Assembly (NCBI GenBank): GCA_002470465.1
Contig: DKMD01000023.1
Span: 45,191 to 109,190, forward strand
From: Pluralibacter sp. UBA7423
GTDB taxonomy: Bacteria; Pseudomonadota; Gammaproteobacteria; Enterobacterales; Enterobacteriaceae
Length of the DNA stretch: 64,000 nt
Reading direction: 5' to 3'
Shown here in pieces: positions 54,369 to 63,782 of the stretch. Positions within the stretch are counted from its first letter, which is position 1; each line of letters begins with the position of its first letter. Both the position numbers and the translations under genes were made by a program. Under the pieces are notes generated by a model, which did not search any database, was not told the origin of the DNA, and worked only from the letters and a program-made list of their open reading frames with translations.

Positions 54369-55709
54369 ATGAAAACGGAACAACCGTTATGGGGCAGAGG
54401 GATTATGGTCTCGCCCCAGCACTTCCAGCAACAGGCCGCATATGCGGCCTGGTCTGCGGAATGCATCGCGCAAATGGGCCTGAGCCATCCCTGGGGGGTG
54501 ATTGAGGCGGCATTTGAACCGGAGACGCTAAAGCTTGGCCGCCTACAGGCCCGCAGGCTGCATATTCGTTTTCAGGATGGCACGCTTGTTGATAGTGATA
54601 ATGCCGACGGTCTTCCGTCGGTACTTTCGCTTGACGGCGAATCGCATGAAACCGTTGTGGTACTGGCGCTGCCGCTGTGGCGTGCCAATGGCGGCAACTG
54701 CCTGAAAACCGATGAAGTGGCTGAACGTCCGGTTCGCTATCGCCAGCGCTGGCATGATGTTCGCAATCAGTTTGGCGATGACAATCGCCAGATTGCGGTC
54801 CTGCAACCTGAGCTCAGCTTGCGCTTTGCCCACCAGAATAACAGCGATTATCTGACCTGCCCGGTGGCGCGCCTGCAGCAGGATTCTCAGGGTGTCTGGA
54901 CGCTGGATGATACCTTCCTTCCTCCACTCTTGACGGTACGGAGCAGCCGCTGGTTAACCACACAGCTTGAACAACTGATGACGCAGCTTCGGGCGCGTCT
55001 GACGCGGCTGATGTCTATGCGTCGTGAGAGCAACGAGCGAATGGCTGACTTTGCGGTGGCCGATGTCTCCCTGTTCTGGCTACTCAATGCGCTCAACAGC
55101 GCGGAGCCCGTGCTGGGGCAATTTCAACGTTTTCCGCAAAGCGCCGTTGAGCGGCTGTTCCCGGAGCTGGCTCGTCTGGCGGGTAGCCTTCTGACGTTCT
55201 CCCTTGAGCACCAGGTCAGCGCTATTCCGGTTTATCAGCACGAGCATCTGAATGCGGTTTTCCCGCCGCTGTTCGACCTGTTAAGCGATTTACTGGAAGC
55301 CAGTCTTCCCTCCCGCGTGGTGTCCATTGAGCTCACGCATGACAAGCGCCTGCGTCAGTGGCTGGCTCGGTTGCAGGATCCACGCCTGCTGGAAGGGGCG
55401 GACTATTACCTGTCTGTACGTTCACCTGTTCCGGTGGCGCAGCTGCAGGAGCAGTTCCCCCGTCAATGTAAAGTCGGCAGCCCGGATTACGTTACAAGCC
55501 TGGTGAATGCCTCCCGGCAGGGTATTCCACTGAAACCCTTACGCCATGTCCCGGCGGCCATTCCGCTGCGCCTGGAGAACCAGTATTTCTCTCTGGACCT
55601 GTCCCACCCGGCCGCACAGGAAATGCTGGAGAGCGGCAGCTGTATGTTCTACACCCCAGGCACGCTCGGTGAACCTGAACTTGAACTCTTCGCGGTACTG
55701 AGAACATGA
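54369..55709 (+). CDS. tssK: T6SS baseplate protein TssK
   Basis: A 446-residue cytoplasmic baseplate component that links the TssEFG wedge to the TssJLM membrane complex. The opening PLWGRGIMVSPQHFQQQAAY is the TssK signature, and the C-terminal domain (KVGSPDYVTSLVNASRQGIP, FSLDLSHPAAQEMLESG) binds TssL/TssM. AGGAAG precedes the ATG. The tssL ATG overlaps its stop by 4 bases, so the two partners are translationally coupled. Confidence 0.95.
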   Translation: MKTEQPLWGRGIMVSPQHFQQQAAYAAWSAECIAQMGLSHPWGVIEAAFEPETLKLGRLQARRLHIRFQDGTLVDSDNADGLPSVLSLDGESHETVVVLALPLWRANGGNCLKTDEVAERPVRYRQRWHDVRNQFGDDNRQIAVLQPELSLRFAHQNNSDYLTCPVARLQQDSQGVWTLDDTFLPPLLTVRSSRWLTTQLEQLMTQLRARLTRLMSMRRESNERMADFAVADVSLFWLLNALNSAEPVLGQFQRFPQSAVERLFPELARLAGSLLTFSLEHQVSAIPVYQHEHLNAVFPPLFDLLSDLLEASLPSRVVSIELTHDKRLRQWLARLQDPRLLEGADYYLSVRSPVPVAQLQEQFPRQCKVGSPDYVTSLVNASRQGIPLKPLRHVPAAIPLRLENQYFSLDLSHPAAQEMLESGSCMFYTPGTLGEPELELFAVLRT

Positions 55710-56395
55710 GTGAAAACAAGCGTGGAATGACCGCGCCCATCGATATAGATGCACTGTTGCAGGACACCTGGCTGCAGGTCATCAGCCTGCGCCACGGTCC
55801 AACGTTTCAGGAGGGCGAAGGCCGGGTGCTGTGGGAACGCTGCGTTGCAGATGTTGAACGCGTGCAGCTGGCGTTGAAGGAGAAGGGGCTGGATGACGCC
55901 AGCTGCATGCATATTCTTACCGCCCAGTGTGCGTTGATCGATGAAGCGGTGAAAAACCGTGGCCTGCAGGATGATGCCTGCGTCCAGTGGTATGACATTC
56001 CCCTGCAGGGCCATTTCCTGGGCACGATGGAAGCGGGAGATACGCTCTGTGACCGCATGCGTGACGTATTGCATGAACTTGCACCAGAGAGTGCCGTAGT
56101 GACCTGTTTCCAGCGTGTCATGATGCTGGGGTTCCTCGGTAGCTTCCGCTCGCTGAACGATCCGGAACGGCAAAAGCTGGTGAACGCGCTCAGTGAACAC
56201 GTGGTGCCTTTTTCATATCCGCAAACGCATCCGATTCTCGCGGAAAGCCGCAGCGGGCGAGGGGTCGGTAACTGGTTTTCCTCCTGGCCTGTTCGCATTG
56301 TCGTTAGTGCCTTAGTGGTCACTGCACTGTGGTGGGGGCTGAACCACTGGCTGGATCAGATGCTGGTAACTCTGTTGCCTGGGGCGGTGAAATGA
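55706..56395 (+). CDS. tssL: T6SS inner-membrane protein TssL (DotU/IcmH family)
   Basis: A 229-residue tail-anchored protein: cytoplasmic DotU-like domain (LCDRMRDVLHELAPESAV, MLGFLGSFRS) and one hydrophobic helix near the end (about residues 193-214). Part of the TssJLM envelope complex that docks the baseplate. It lacks a fused peptidoglycan-binding domain; that function is probably supplied by the OmpA-domain protein in the next gene, which starts in a 4-base overlap. Confidence 0.94.
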   Translation: MSENKRGMTAPIDIDALLQDTWLQVISLRHGPTFQEGEGRVLWERCVADVERVQLALKEKGLDDASCMHILTAQCALIDEAVKNRGLQDDACVQWYDIPLQGHFLGTMEAGDTLCDRMRDVLHELAPESAVVTCFQRVMMLGFLGSFRSLNDPERQKLVNALSEHVVPFSYPQTHPILAESRSGRGVGNWFSSWPVRIVVSALVVTALWWGLNHWLDQMLVTLLPGAVK

Positions 56396-58089
56396 GTCCT
56401 GCGCAACAGCGTTGGCTTGCACTCTGGGCGGCTCTTTTGACGGGGACGATCTGCCTGGGCTTTCTGCCCGTGCCACGACTGGTTTCGGTCCTTATCCTGC
56501 TGATCGCCTGGGGTGGAATCGCTGCGCTTCTGTACGTGGCCTCCCGCCATTCAGAACAAAACCTCACAGCGCGTCTCGATAATCTGCCGGAGGCGGCATA
56601 TCGTCAGCCTGTTGTGCTTGTTTGTGGCGATTTACCCCAGGCGTGGCCAGAAGCATCGCAGGTGCTGACCGTGACGCATGGCTGCTGGATCCGCGTTGAA
56701 GAAAATCAGGATGTTGACCAGGTAGCGAGACAGCTACTGTGGCTGCGTCCGGACTGGGGACGCCAGCTTTCGGTTATGGTCTGTATCTGCCCGCAGAGGC
56801 ATGCTGATGGCGAAGCGCTTACCAGCAAGATGCTGGCCCTGCGCTGGCAAATCAGCCAGCTGCGGCAAGAAACAGGACACTCCGTGCCCCTGGTGCTGAA
56901 CGGACTGGTGGGCAGCGCCATGATGAACGACATGCTCTGGCAGGCCGCCATACCGGGGGAGGGGATCAGCGTCTGGCGTGAATCTTCAGCTCCGTGCTCC
57001 ATTGCGGCCTGGGTCACTACGGGAGGCGCCATGGCGATGCAGCAGCAGGTTCTGATGAACAGCCTGATGACCTGGTTCCATCGGCACGTCAAAGCGGTGT
57101 TCATGGATGAGAATCCGGATATCCCGGCAATAGCCCCGACCGCAGTGTTGTGGGGTATTGGCCCTATCCTTGCCGGCAGCCTGGCCTCTTCGGTCTGGAC
57201 AGCGTGGCTTTCCCGCCATACTGCCATGCAGCATGTAGCTGGCTGGCAACCGGTAGGGACGGACAGCACGGTCATGTCGCTGTTGCCTGATTTCGTGCTC
57301 CCCCTGCTACCAGAAGGCCAGGGGCTGACGCCGCGTCAGCGGGCATGGCGTTTGGGGTTTTGCCTGCTCACGTTTGCAGCGATTGTTGCCCTGTGCGGCA
57401 GTGGCTGGAACAACCGCCAGCTCCTGCATCGTATGAGTTTTGACATCAATCGCTACGATCGCATTTCAACGGATGATTACAGCCTGAAGGCCGCGGCGGT
57501 CGGCGTGCTGCGTGAAGATGCTGCTCAACTGGATGACTGGGCAAGGAACGGTAATCCGCTTCGCATGAGTCTTGGGCTCTACCAGGGAGAGCGGCTGCGG
57601 CTGCCTGTTCTGGATGCTATCCGTTCCTATATTCCGCCTCCACCGCCACCGCCGCCAAAACCCAAAGCGGTGCCGAAAATTATCCGCCTCGACAGCATGT
57701 CGCTGTTCGATTCAGGCAAATATGACCTCAAACCTGGCTCAACCAAACTGCTGGTCAACTCGCTGGTGGGGATTAAGGCCAAACCCGGCTGGCTGATTGT
57801 GGTGGCGGGGCATACCGATAACACCGGCAATCCACAGATGAACCAGACGCTCTCCCAGAAGCGTGCCGAAGCGGTGCGCAACTGGATGCGCGATACAGGT
57901 GATGTGCCGGAAAGCTGTTTTGCGGTGCAGGGCTATGGCGAAAGCCGCCCGGTCGCAACCAATGACACCCCGGAGGGCCGTGCGCTCAACCGTCGTGTCG
58001 AAATTAGTCTGGTACCGCAGGCCAACGCCTGTCAGATACCGGGCAACACCCAGGCGTCATCGCAGGATGATGACGTTTCTCAACATTAA
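56392..58089 (+). CDS. T6SS-associated OmpA-domain membrane protein
   Basis: A 565-residue protein from ATG 56392 (MSPAQQRWLALWAALLTGT), which overlaps the tssL stop. Two hydrophobic segments lie at about 8-50, then a ~260-residue soluble part without recognisable motif, a third helix near 320-338 (FCLLTFAAIVALCGSG), a proline-rich hinge of eight consecutive Pro (IPPPPPPPPKPK) around 415, and an OmpA-like peptidoglycan-binding domain near 425-550 (GHTDNTGNPQMNQTLSQKRA, GYGESRPVATNDTPEGRALN). Predicted to anchor the secretion complex to the cell wall, like TagL. A frame opening upstream (56329) is inside tssL and not used. Confidence 0.88.
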   Translation: MSPAQQRWLALWAALLTGTICLGFLPVPRLVSVLILLIAWGGIAALLYVASRHSEQNLTARLDNLPEAAYRQPVVLVCGDLPQAWPEASQVLTVTHGCWIRVEENQDVDQVARQLLWLRPDWGRQLSVMVCICPQRHADGEALTSKMLALRWQISQLRQETGHSVPLVLNGLVGSAMMNDMLWQAAIPGEGISVWRESSAPCSIAAWVTTGGAMAMQQQVLMNSLMTWFHRHVKAVFMDENPDIPAIAPTAVLWGIGPILAGSLASSVWTAWLSRHTAMQHVAGWQPVGTDSTVMSLLPDFVLPLLPEGQGLTPRQRAWRLGFCLLTFAAIVALCGSGWNNRQLLHRMSFDINRYDRISTDDYSLKAAAVGVLREDAAQLDDWARNGNPLRMSLGLYQGERLRLPVLDAIRSYIPPPPPPPPKPKAVPKIIRLDSMSLFDSGKYDLKPGSTKLLVNSLVGIKAKPGWLIVVAGHTDNTGNPQMNQTLSQKRAEAVRNWMRDTGDVPESCFAVQGYGESRPVATNDTPEGRALNRRVEISLVPQANACQIPGNTQASSQDDDVSQH

Positions 58090-58102
58090 TGGAGTAAATC
58101 CG

Positions 58103-58594
58103 ATGGCAATTCCTGTTTATCTTTGGCTGAAGGACGACGGCGGTGCAGACATCAAAGGGTCTGTTGACGTGCAGGACCGTGAAGGCAGCATCGAAGTGGT
58201 TGCACAGCAGCATAACCTGTACATCCCGACCGACAATAATACCGGCAAGCTGACCGGCACCCGTATTCACACCCCGTTCCTGTTCACCAAGGAAATCGAC
58301 TCCTCCAGCCCGTACCTGTACAAGGCCGTGACCACCGGTCAGACCCTCAAGTCAGCGGAATTCAAGTGGTACAAAATCAACGACGCGGGCCAGGAAGTTG
58401 AGTACTTCAACACCAAACTCGAAAACGTAAAAGTGGTGAAAGTGAACCCTGTGATGCATGACATCAAGGATCCTTCTTTCGAGAAGCACAACCACCTCGA
58501 GCAGATCGAGCTGCGTTACGAAAAAATCACCTGGACCTACAAAGACGGCAACATCATTCATTCCGATTCCTGGAACGAACGCGCCACTGCGTAA
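58103..58594 (+). CDS. hcp: T6SS tube protein Hcp (TssD)
   Basis: A 163-residue Hcp of the beta-barrel hexamer type that stacks into the inner tube and is secreted. Start MAIPVYLWLKDDGGADIKGS at 58103 with TGGAG upstream; the open frame extends upstream but that part is antisense-like to the OmpA gene. DSWNERATA ends the protein. It is 13 bases after the OmpA gene and followed by a strong hairpin at 58600-58631, which would leave hcp as the most abundant transcript end. Confidence 0.97.
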   Translation: MAIPVYLWLKDDGGADIKGSVDVQDREGSIEVVAQQHNLYIPTDNNTGKLTGTRIHTPFLFTKEIDSSSPYLYKAVTTGQTLKSAEFKWYKINDAGQEVEYFNTKLENVKVVKVNPVMHDIKDPSFEKHNHLEQIELRYEKITWTYKDGNIIHSDSWNERATA

Positions 58595-58599
58595 GCCCC

Positions 58600-58631
58600 A
58601 TGCGGACAGATCTCCCTGTCCGCAGTTTTTT
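58600..58631 (+). terminator. Terminator-like hairpin between hcp and clpV
   Basis: TGCGGACAG, loop ATCTCC, CTGTCCGCA, then GTTTTTTG: a perfect 9-base stem and T-run 6 bases after the hcp stop. The 171-base hcp-clpV gap is the longest in the T6SS block, so this is likely a partial terminator or an mRNA 3' stabiliser. Confidence 0.87.
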
Positions 58632-58765
58632 GCTGAGTGTCTGTGAGTCGGGCATTTAGCAAAGAATCACACAATCTATCTGCCTGACCTGATGCGCTTG
58701 GGTTCCCTGTCAAAGTGGAAAGCGACGGGCGGTAGCATGCACGGGAATCAACAAGAGAGAAAAAA

Positions 58766-61420
58766 ATGGAAAACTCAGCTGTCCTGTTACGTCGCCTTAA
58801 TCCTTACTGTGCTCGCGCGCTGGAAGGCGCCGCTTCCCTGTGTCAGACTCGCGCACACGCGGAAATTCTGCCTGAACACTGGCTGCTCAAGCTGCTGGAG
58901 CAGGGCGAAGGCGATCTCACCGTGCTGGCCCGTCGCTACGAGTGGGATATGGACGGCATGTGGCAGGCGCTGCTGGGCTGGCTGGATGGGCTTCCACGCT
59001 CGGTGCGCAGTCGTCCGGGGCTGGCGGACTCCCTCAACACGCTGCTGAAACAGGCGTGGATGGCGGCATCTCTTCAGGGTGAAGAACAAATTCGCAGTCA
59101 GCATTTGCTGATGGCGCTGATTGACAGCCCGAAGCTTATCCACTGCGACGGCCTGTGGCCGCTGCTGACAGTAGGTCAGAGTCAGCTGGAGCGCCTGCGT
59201 CCGCTGCTGGATGCGCAATCCGACGAGCGCCCGGAAGCGCAGCTGGAGGCAGAACTTATACACTCTTCCGGCGGCGAGGTGGAAATCATTGGTCGCCCGG
59301 CTGGGGCTGAAGGGAAAGAGGGCGAACTCAACCCTGCGCTACAGAACGCGCTGGATAAGTTCACTCTCGACGTCACCGCCAAAGCGAAGGAAGGTAAAAT
59401 CGACCCGGTGTTTGGGCGCGACACTGAAATCCGCCAGATGGTGGACATTCTCTCCCGTCGTCGTAAGAACAACCCGATTCTGGTCGGCGAGCCGGGTGTC
59501 GGCAAAACGGCACTGGTGGAAGGGCTTGCATTACGCATCGCCGAAGGCAACGTGCCGGAATCCCTCAAGTCTGTTGTGCTGCGTACCCTTGATCTTGGCC
59601 TGTTACAGGCGGGAGCAGGCGTGAAGGGTGAATTTGAACAGCGCCTGAAAAACGTCATCGATGCCGTGCAGCAGTCGCCGGCGCCGATCCTGTTGTTTAT
59701 CGACGAAGCGCACACCATCATCGGCGCGGGCAACCAGGCGGGCGGCGCCGATGCGGCCAATCTGCTGAAACCTGCGCTGGCGCGCGGTGAGCTGTGCACT
59801 ATCGCCGCCACTACATGGAGCGAGTACAAGCAGTACTTCGAGCGTGATGCTGCGCTGGAGCGCCGCTTCCAGATGGTGAAGGTGGACGAGCCCGACGACG
59901 ACACCGCCTGCCTGATGCTCAGAGGTCTGAAATCCCGCTATGCCGAACACCATAATGTGCACATCACCGACGATGCGGTGCGCGCCGCCGTTACGCTTTC
60001 ACGCCGTTATTTAACAGGCCGCCAGCTACCGGACAAAGCGGTTGACCTGCTCGATACCGCTGCTGCCCGCGTGCGTATGAGCCTCGACACCGTGCCGGAA
60101 CAGCTGACCCGCATTCGCTCGCAGATTACTTCCCTTGAAATGGAGAAGCAGGCGCTGCTGGAAGATATCGCTGTTGGCAGTCAGAGCCAAGGTGAACGCC
60201 TGACGGCAATCGAACAGGAAGAGAACGACCTTATCGTTGCGCTCGACGAGCTGGAAACCCAGTACGGGCAGGAGCTGAAACTCACAGAGCAGTTGCTGGA
60301 AAGCCGCCAGGACATCTCCCGTCAGAGCGAGACGCACGCGCTGCAGCAGGAACTGAACGGCATGCAGCACAGCAATCCGCTGCTTTCCGTGGATGTGGAC
60401 GTGCGCACCGTCGCCACCGTGATTGCCGACTGGACAGGCGTGCCGCTGTCTTCACTGATGAAAGACGAGCAGACCGAACTGCTGAACCTGGAAAACGAAA
60501 TCGGCAAACGCGTGGTCGGACAGGATGTGGCGCTTGAAGCCATCGCCCAGCGCCTGCGTGCGGCAAAAACCGGGCTTACGTCCGAGGACGGCCCGCAGGG
60601 TGTGTTTCTGCTGGTCGGCCCGAGCGGCGTGGGGAAAACCGAAACCGCGCTGGCGCTGGCCGACGTGATGTATGGCGGCGAGAAATCGCTGATTACCATC
60701 AATCTGTCGGAATACCAGGAGCCGCACACTGTTTCCCAACTGAAGGGGTCGCCTCCGGGCTACGTCGGTTATGGTCAGGGCGGTATTCTGACCGAAGCCG
60801 TGCGCAAGCGCCCGTACAGCGTTGTTCTGCTGGATGAAGTGGAGAAAGCGCACCGCGACGTGATGAACCTGTTCTACCAGGTGTTCGACCGTGGCTTTAT
60901 GCGCGACGGCGAAGGCCGGGAAATCGACTTCCGTAACACGGTCATTCTGATGACCTCTAATCTCGGCAGCGACCATCTGATGCAGCTGCTGGGCGAACAG
61001 CCAGAAGCCACCGAAGGCGACCTGCACGAACTGCTGCGCCCGATCCTGCGTGACCACTTCCAGCCCGCGCTGCTCGCCCGTTTCCAGACGGTGATTTATC
61101 GCCCGCTGGCAGAAAACGCCATGCGCACCATCGTGGAAATGAAGCTTGCCCAGGTGAGCAAGCGCCTGCACCGTCACTACGGCCTGACCACTAAAATTGA
61201 CGAAAGCCTGTATGACGCGCTGACTTCAGCCTGTCTGCTGCCGGACACCGGCGCGCGTAACGTCGACAGCCTGCTCAACCAGCAAATTCTGCCGGTGCTG
61301 AGCCAGCAGTTGCTGACCCACATGGCTGCAAAACAGAAACCGCAATCTCTGACGCTCGGCTGGAGCGAGGAAGAGGGGATCTCACTGGACTTCAACCGGA
61401 CTGAAGGAGAGAACGCATGA
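58766..61420 (+). CDS. clpV: T6SS AAA+ ATPase ClpV (TssH)
   Basis: An 884-residue Hsp100 ATPase that disassembles contracted TssB/TssC sheaths. N-terminal sheath-binding domain about 1-160; first AAA+ module with Walker A GEPGVGKT at 241-248 and Walker B FIDEAHT at 311-317; middle coiled-coil domain around 430-540; second AAA+ module with Walker A GPSGVGKT at 618-625 and Walker B LLDEVEKAH. The pore-type loop GYVGYGQGG is also seen. AGAGAAA precedes the ATG. ClpV stop overlaps vgrG by 4 bases. Confidence 0.97.
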   Translation: MENSAVLLRRLNPYCARALEGAASLCQTRAHAEILPEHWLLKLLEQGEGDLTVLARRYEWDMDGMWQALLGWLDGLPRSVRSRPGLADSLNTLLKQAWMAASLQGEEQIRSQHLLMALIDSPKLIHCDGLWPLLTVGQSQLERLRPLLDAQSDERPEAQLEAELIHSSGGEVEIIGRPAGAEGKEGELNPALQNALDKFTLDVTAKAKEGKIDPVFGRDTEIRQMVDILSRRRKNNPILVGEPGVGKTALVEGLALRIAEGNVPESLKSVVLRTLDLGLLQAGAGVKGEFEQRLKNVIDAVQQSPAPILLFIDEAHTIIGAGNQAGGADAANLLKPALARGELCTIAATTWSEYKQYFERDAALERRFQMVKVDEPDDDTACLMLRGLKSRYAEHHNVHITDDAVRAAVTLSRRYLTGRQLPDKAVDLLDTAAARVRMSLDTVPEQLTRIRSQITSLEMEKQALLEDIAVGSQSQGERLTAIEQEENDLIVALDELETQYGQELKLTEQLLESRQDISRQSETHALQQELNGMQHSNPLLSVDVDVRTVATVIADWTGVPLSSLMKDEQTELLNLENEIGKRVVGQDVALEAIAQRLRAAKTGLTSEDGPQGVFLLVGPSGVGKTETALALADVMYGGEKSLITINLSEYQEPHTVSQLKGSPPGYVGYGQGGILTEAVRKRPYSVVLLDEVEKAHRDVMNLFYQVFDRGFMRDGEGREIDFRNTVILMTSNLGSDHLMQLLGEQPEATEGDLHELLRPILRDHFQPALLARFQTVIYRPLAENAMRTIVEMKLAQVSKRLHRHYGLTTKIDESLYDALTSACLLPDTGARNVDSLLNQQILPVLSQQLLTHMAAKQKPQSLTLGWSEEEGISLDFNRTEGENA

Positions 61421-63768
61421 GCAACAATCCCCCGATAAGATTCAGCCACAACCACCACCTGCTGGCAGTGAAAGGCTGTGAAGCAGAGCTGGATGTGCTG
61501 GCATTTGAAGGCAACGAAGCTCTGAGCAAACCGTTCAGCTACCGCATTGAGTTCACCAGCGGTGAGCATGCTATCAGCAAAGAAATGATGCTGATGAAAA
61601 CAGCCTCCCTGACGCTGCAGGCCCCGGTTGACCAGGGCTTTGGTATTAAGCTACAGCAGGCCGTGCGCACCCTTCAGGGTGTGGTGAGTGGGTTCGAGCG
61701 CCTCGGAACCTCAAAGGATGAAACTCACTACGCCCTGACCCTCACGCCGCGCCTGGCGCTGCTTGACCGTTCACACCAGAACGCCATCTACCAGGACCTG
61801 TCCGTTCCGCAAATCGTGGAAAAAATCCTGCGTGAGCGCCACGCCATGCGCGGCCAGGATTTTCTGTTTTCGTTGAGCAAAGAGTATCCGCGCCGTGAGC
61901 AGGTGATGCAGTACGGCGAAGACGACCTGCGCTTTATCACCCGACTGCTGGGCGAGGTGGGCATCTGGTTCCGCTTTACCACCGACACGCGCCTTAATAT
62001 TGACGTGGTGGAGTTTTACGACAGCCAGCAGGGTTACGAGAAAAGCCTGACACTGCCGTCGGTGCCGCCGTCAGGCCAGCATTCGACAGGTGCGGACGCG
62101 GTGTGGGGCATGGAATGCCACCACACCGTGGTGCAGAAGCAGGTCAGCACCCGCGACTACAACTACCGTCAGGCCACGGAAGACATGAACACGCTTGTAG
62201 ATGCTACCAGCGGGGATGCGACCACCTACGGCGATGCCTATCACTATGCCGATAACTACCTGACCCAGGGCAGCGCATATGACCGCAATCCGGCCCCGGA
62301 GTCCGGCGCGTTTTACGCCCGTATTCGCCATGAACGCTACCTGAATGGCCAGACGCAGGCGCAGGCCATTACCAGCTGCCCGCTGCTCTCTCCGGGTCAG
62401 GTGCTGAAGGTGACCGGCGGTTATGAAGTGGCTGAGGTGTTCAGCAAGGGTATGGTCATCACCGAAATGACCAGTGCAGCAAAACGCGACAAAGATTTTG
62501 AAGTACATTTCAGCGGAATGCCGGACAGCACGGATTTTGGTTTCCGCCCGGAACCCGGCAAGCGCCCGGTAATGGCCGGCACACTCCCGGCGCGCGTGAC
62601 AAGCACCACCGAAAATGACACCTACGGCCATATCGATAAAGACGGTCGCTATCGCGTTAATATGCTGTTTGACCGCGATAGCCGGGAGACCGGTTTTGAA
62701 AGCCTGTGGGTGCGTCAGTCGCGACCGTACGCGGGTGACACTTACGGCCTGCACCTGCCGCTGCTGGCGGGCACCGAAGTGGCGATTGGTTTTGAGGACG
62801 GTAACCCGGACAGGCCGTATATCTCCGGCGTGCTGCACGACTCGGCTCACGGTGACCACGTCACTATTCAGAACTACAAACGCAACGTCCTGCGCACACC
62901 GGCGAACAACAAAATTCGCCTCGACGATAATCGCGGCCAGGAGCACATCAAGGTCTCGACGGAGTATGGCGGCAAGAGCCAGCTGAACCTCGGCCACCTC
63001 GTCGACAGCGAAAAACAGAAACGCGGCGAGGGTTTTGAGCTCAGAACCGACAGCTGGGGTGCTATCCGGGCGCAGAAAGGGCTGTTCATCACAGCGGATG
63101 GCCAGGCAAAAGCGCAGGGCAAGGTGCTGGAAATGCAGTCGGCGGTCAACAATCTGGGTAACGCCCGGGAGCAGATGACCGACATCTCGAATGACGCGCA
63201 GAAGGCGACCGCGAACCCGGCCGATCTCCAGGCGCAAATCAAACTGCTGGAACAAGAAATTAGCGACCTTCAAAAGTCGGTGCTGTTGCTCAGCGCGCCG
63301 GAGGGTATGGCGCTGACCAGCGGCGAGCACCTGCAGGTCTCAGCCGGGCAGAACCTGATTGCCACGGCCGGTAAAAATGCCGACGTCAGCGTGGTGAAGA
63401 ACCTGTTCATCGGGGTGGGTAATGCCCTGAGCGTGTTTGTGCGCAAGCTGGGGATCAAGCTGATAGCGAATCAGGGGCCGGTGAAGGTGCAGGCACAAAA
63501 CGATCTGATGGAACTGATGGCGCGCGGGGAACTGAGTATTATCAGTACTGAGGATGAAATCCATATTACAGCGAATAAGCGTGTGGTGATTAATGGCGGC
63601 GGAAGTTATATCAGCCTGGATGCCAACGGCATCGAATCTGCCACATTTGGTGAGTACCGGACAAAAGCCGGGTTCTACGGGCGCAAAGAAAAGGCCAACA
63701 AGCCAGAAGATTTCCCGAATGTGGCACCTGAAACGGCCGAACCTTTCAGTAACTTCAGTTTTTCCTGA
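61417..63768 (+). CDS. vgrG: T6SS spike protein VgrG (TssI)
   Basis: A 783-residue trimeric spike. The N-terminal two thirds hold the gp27-like region (RFSHNHHLLAVKGCEAELDV, YGEDDLRFITRLLGEVG, YNYRQATEDMN) and the gp5 OB-fold (VMAGTLPARVTS, GRYRVNMLFDRD, ESLWVRQSRPYAG). After it comes a coiled-coil insert near 600-625 and a C-terminal DUF2345-type beta-helix. The end (about residues 735-783) is not a recognisable effector domain, so it is probably a non-evolved VgrG with an effector or adaptor-binding tail; the next gene is the likely cargo. Starts in an ATGA overlap with clpV. Confidence 0.96.
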   Translation: MSNNPPIRFSHNHHLLAVKGCEAELDVLAFEGNEALSKPFSYRIEFTSGEHAISKEMMLMKTASLTLQAPVDQGFGIKLQQAVRTLQGVVSGFERLGTSKDETHYALTLTPRLALLDRSHQNAIYQDLSVPQIVEKILRERHAMRGQDFLFSLSKEYPRREQVMQYGEDDLRFITRLLGEVGIWFRFTTDTRLNIDVVEFYDSQQGYEKSLTLPSVPPSGQHSTGADAVWGMECHHTVVQKQVSTRDYNYRQATEDMNTLVDATSGDATTYGDAYHYADNYLTQGSAYDRNPAPESGAFYARIRHERYLNGQTQAQAITSCPLLSPGQVLKVTGGYEVAEVFSKGMVITEMTSAAKRDKDFEVHFSGMPDSTDFGFRPEPGKRPVMAGTLPARVTSTTENDTYGHIDKDGRYRVNMLFDRDSRETGFESLWVRQSRPYAGDTYGLHLPLLAGTEVAIGFEDGNPDRPYISGVLHDSAHGDHVTIQNYKRNVLRTPANNKIRLDDNRGQEHIKVSTEYGGKSQLNLGHLVDSEKQKRGEGFELRTDSWGAIRAQKGLFITADGQAKAQGKVLEMQSAVNNLGNAREQMTDISNDAQKATANPADLQAQIKLLEQEISDLQKSVLLLSAPEGMALTSGEHLQVSAGQNLIATAGKNADVSVVKNLFIGVGNALSVFVRKLGIKLIANQGPVKVQAQNDLMELMARGELSIISTEDEIHITANKRVVINGGGSYISLDANGIESATFGEYRTKAGFYGRKEKANKPEDFPNVAPETAEPFSNFSFS

Positions 63769-63782
63769 CAAGGAGTCATTAC

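Noticed and set aside
63000..63768. VgrG C-terminus as a fused toxic domain
   Set aside because: After the OB-fold the sequence is a coiled coil and a DUF2345-type beta-helix, then a short Pro/Asn-rich tail; no catalytic motif was seen.
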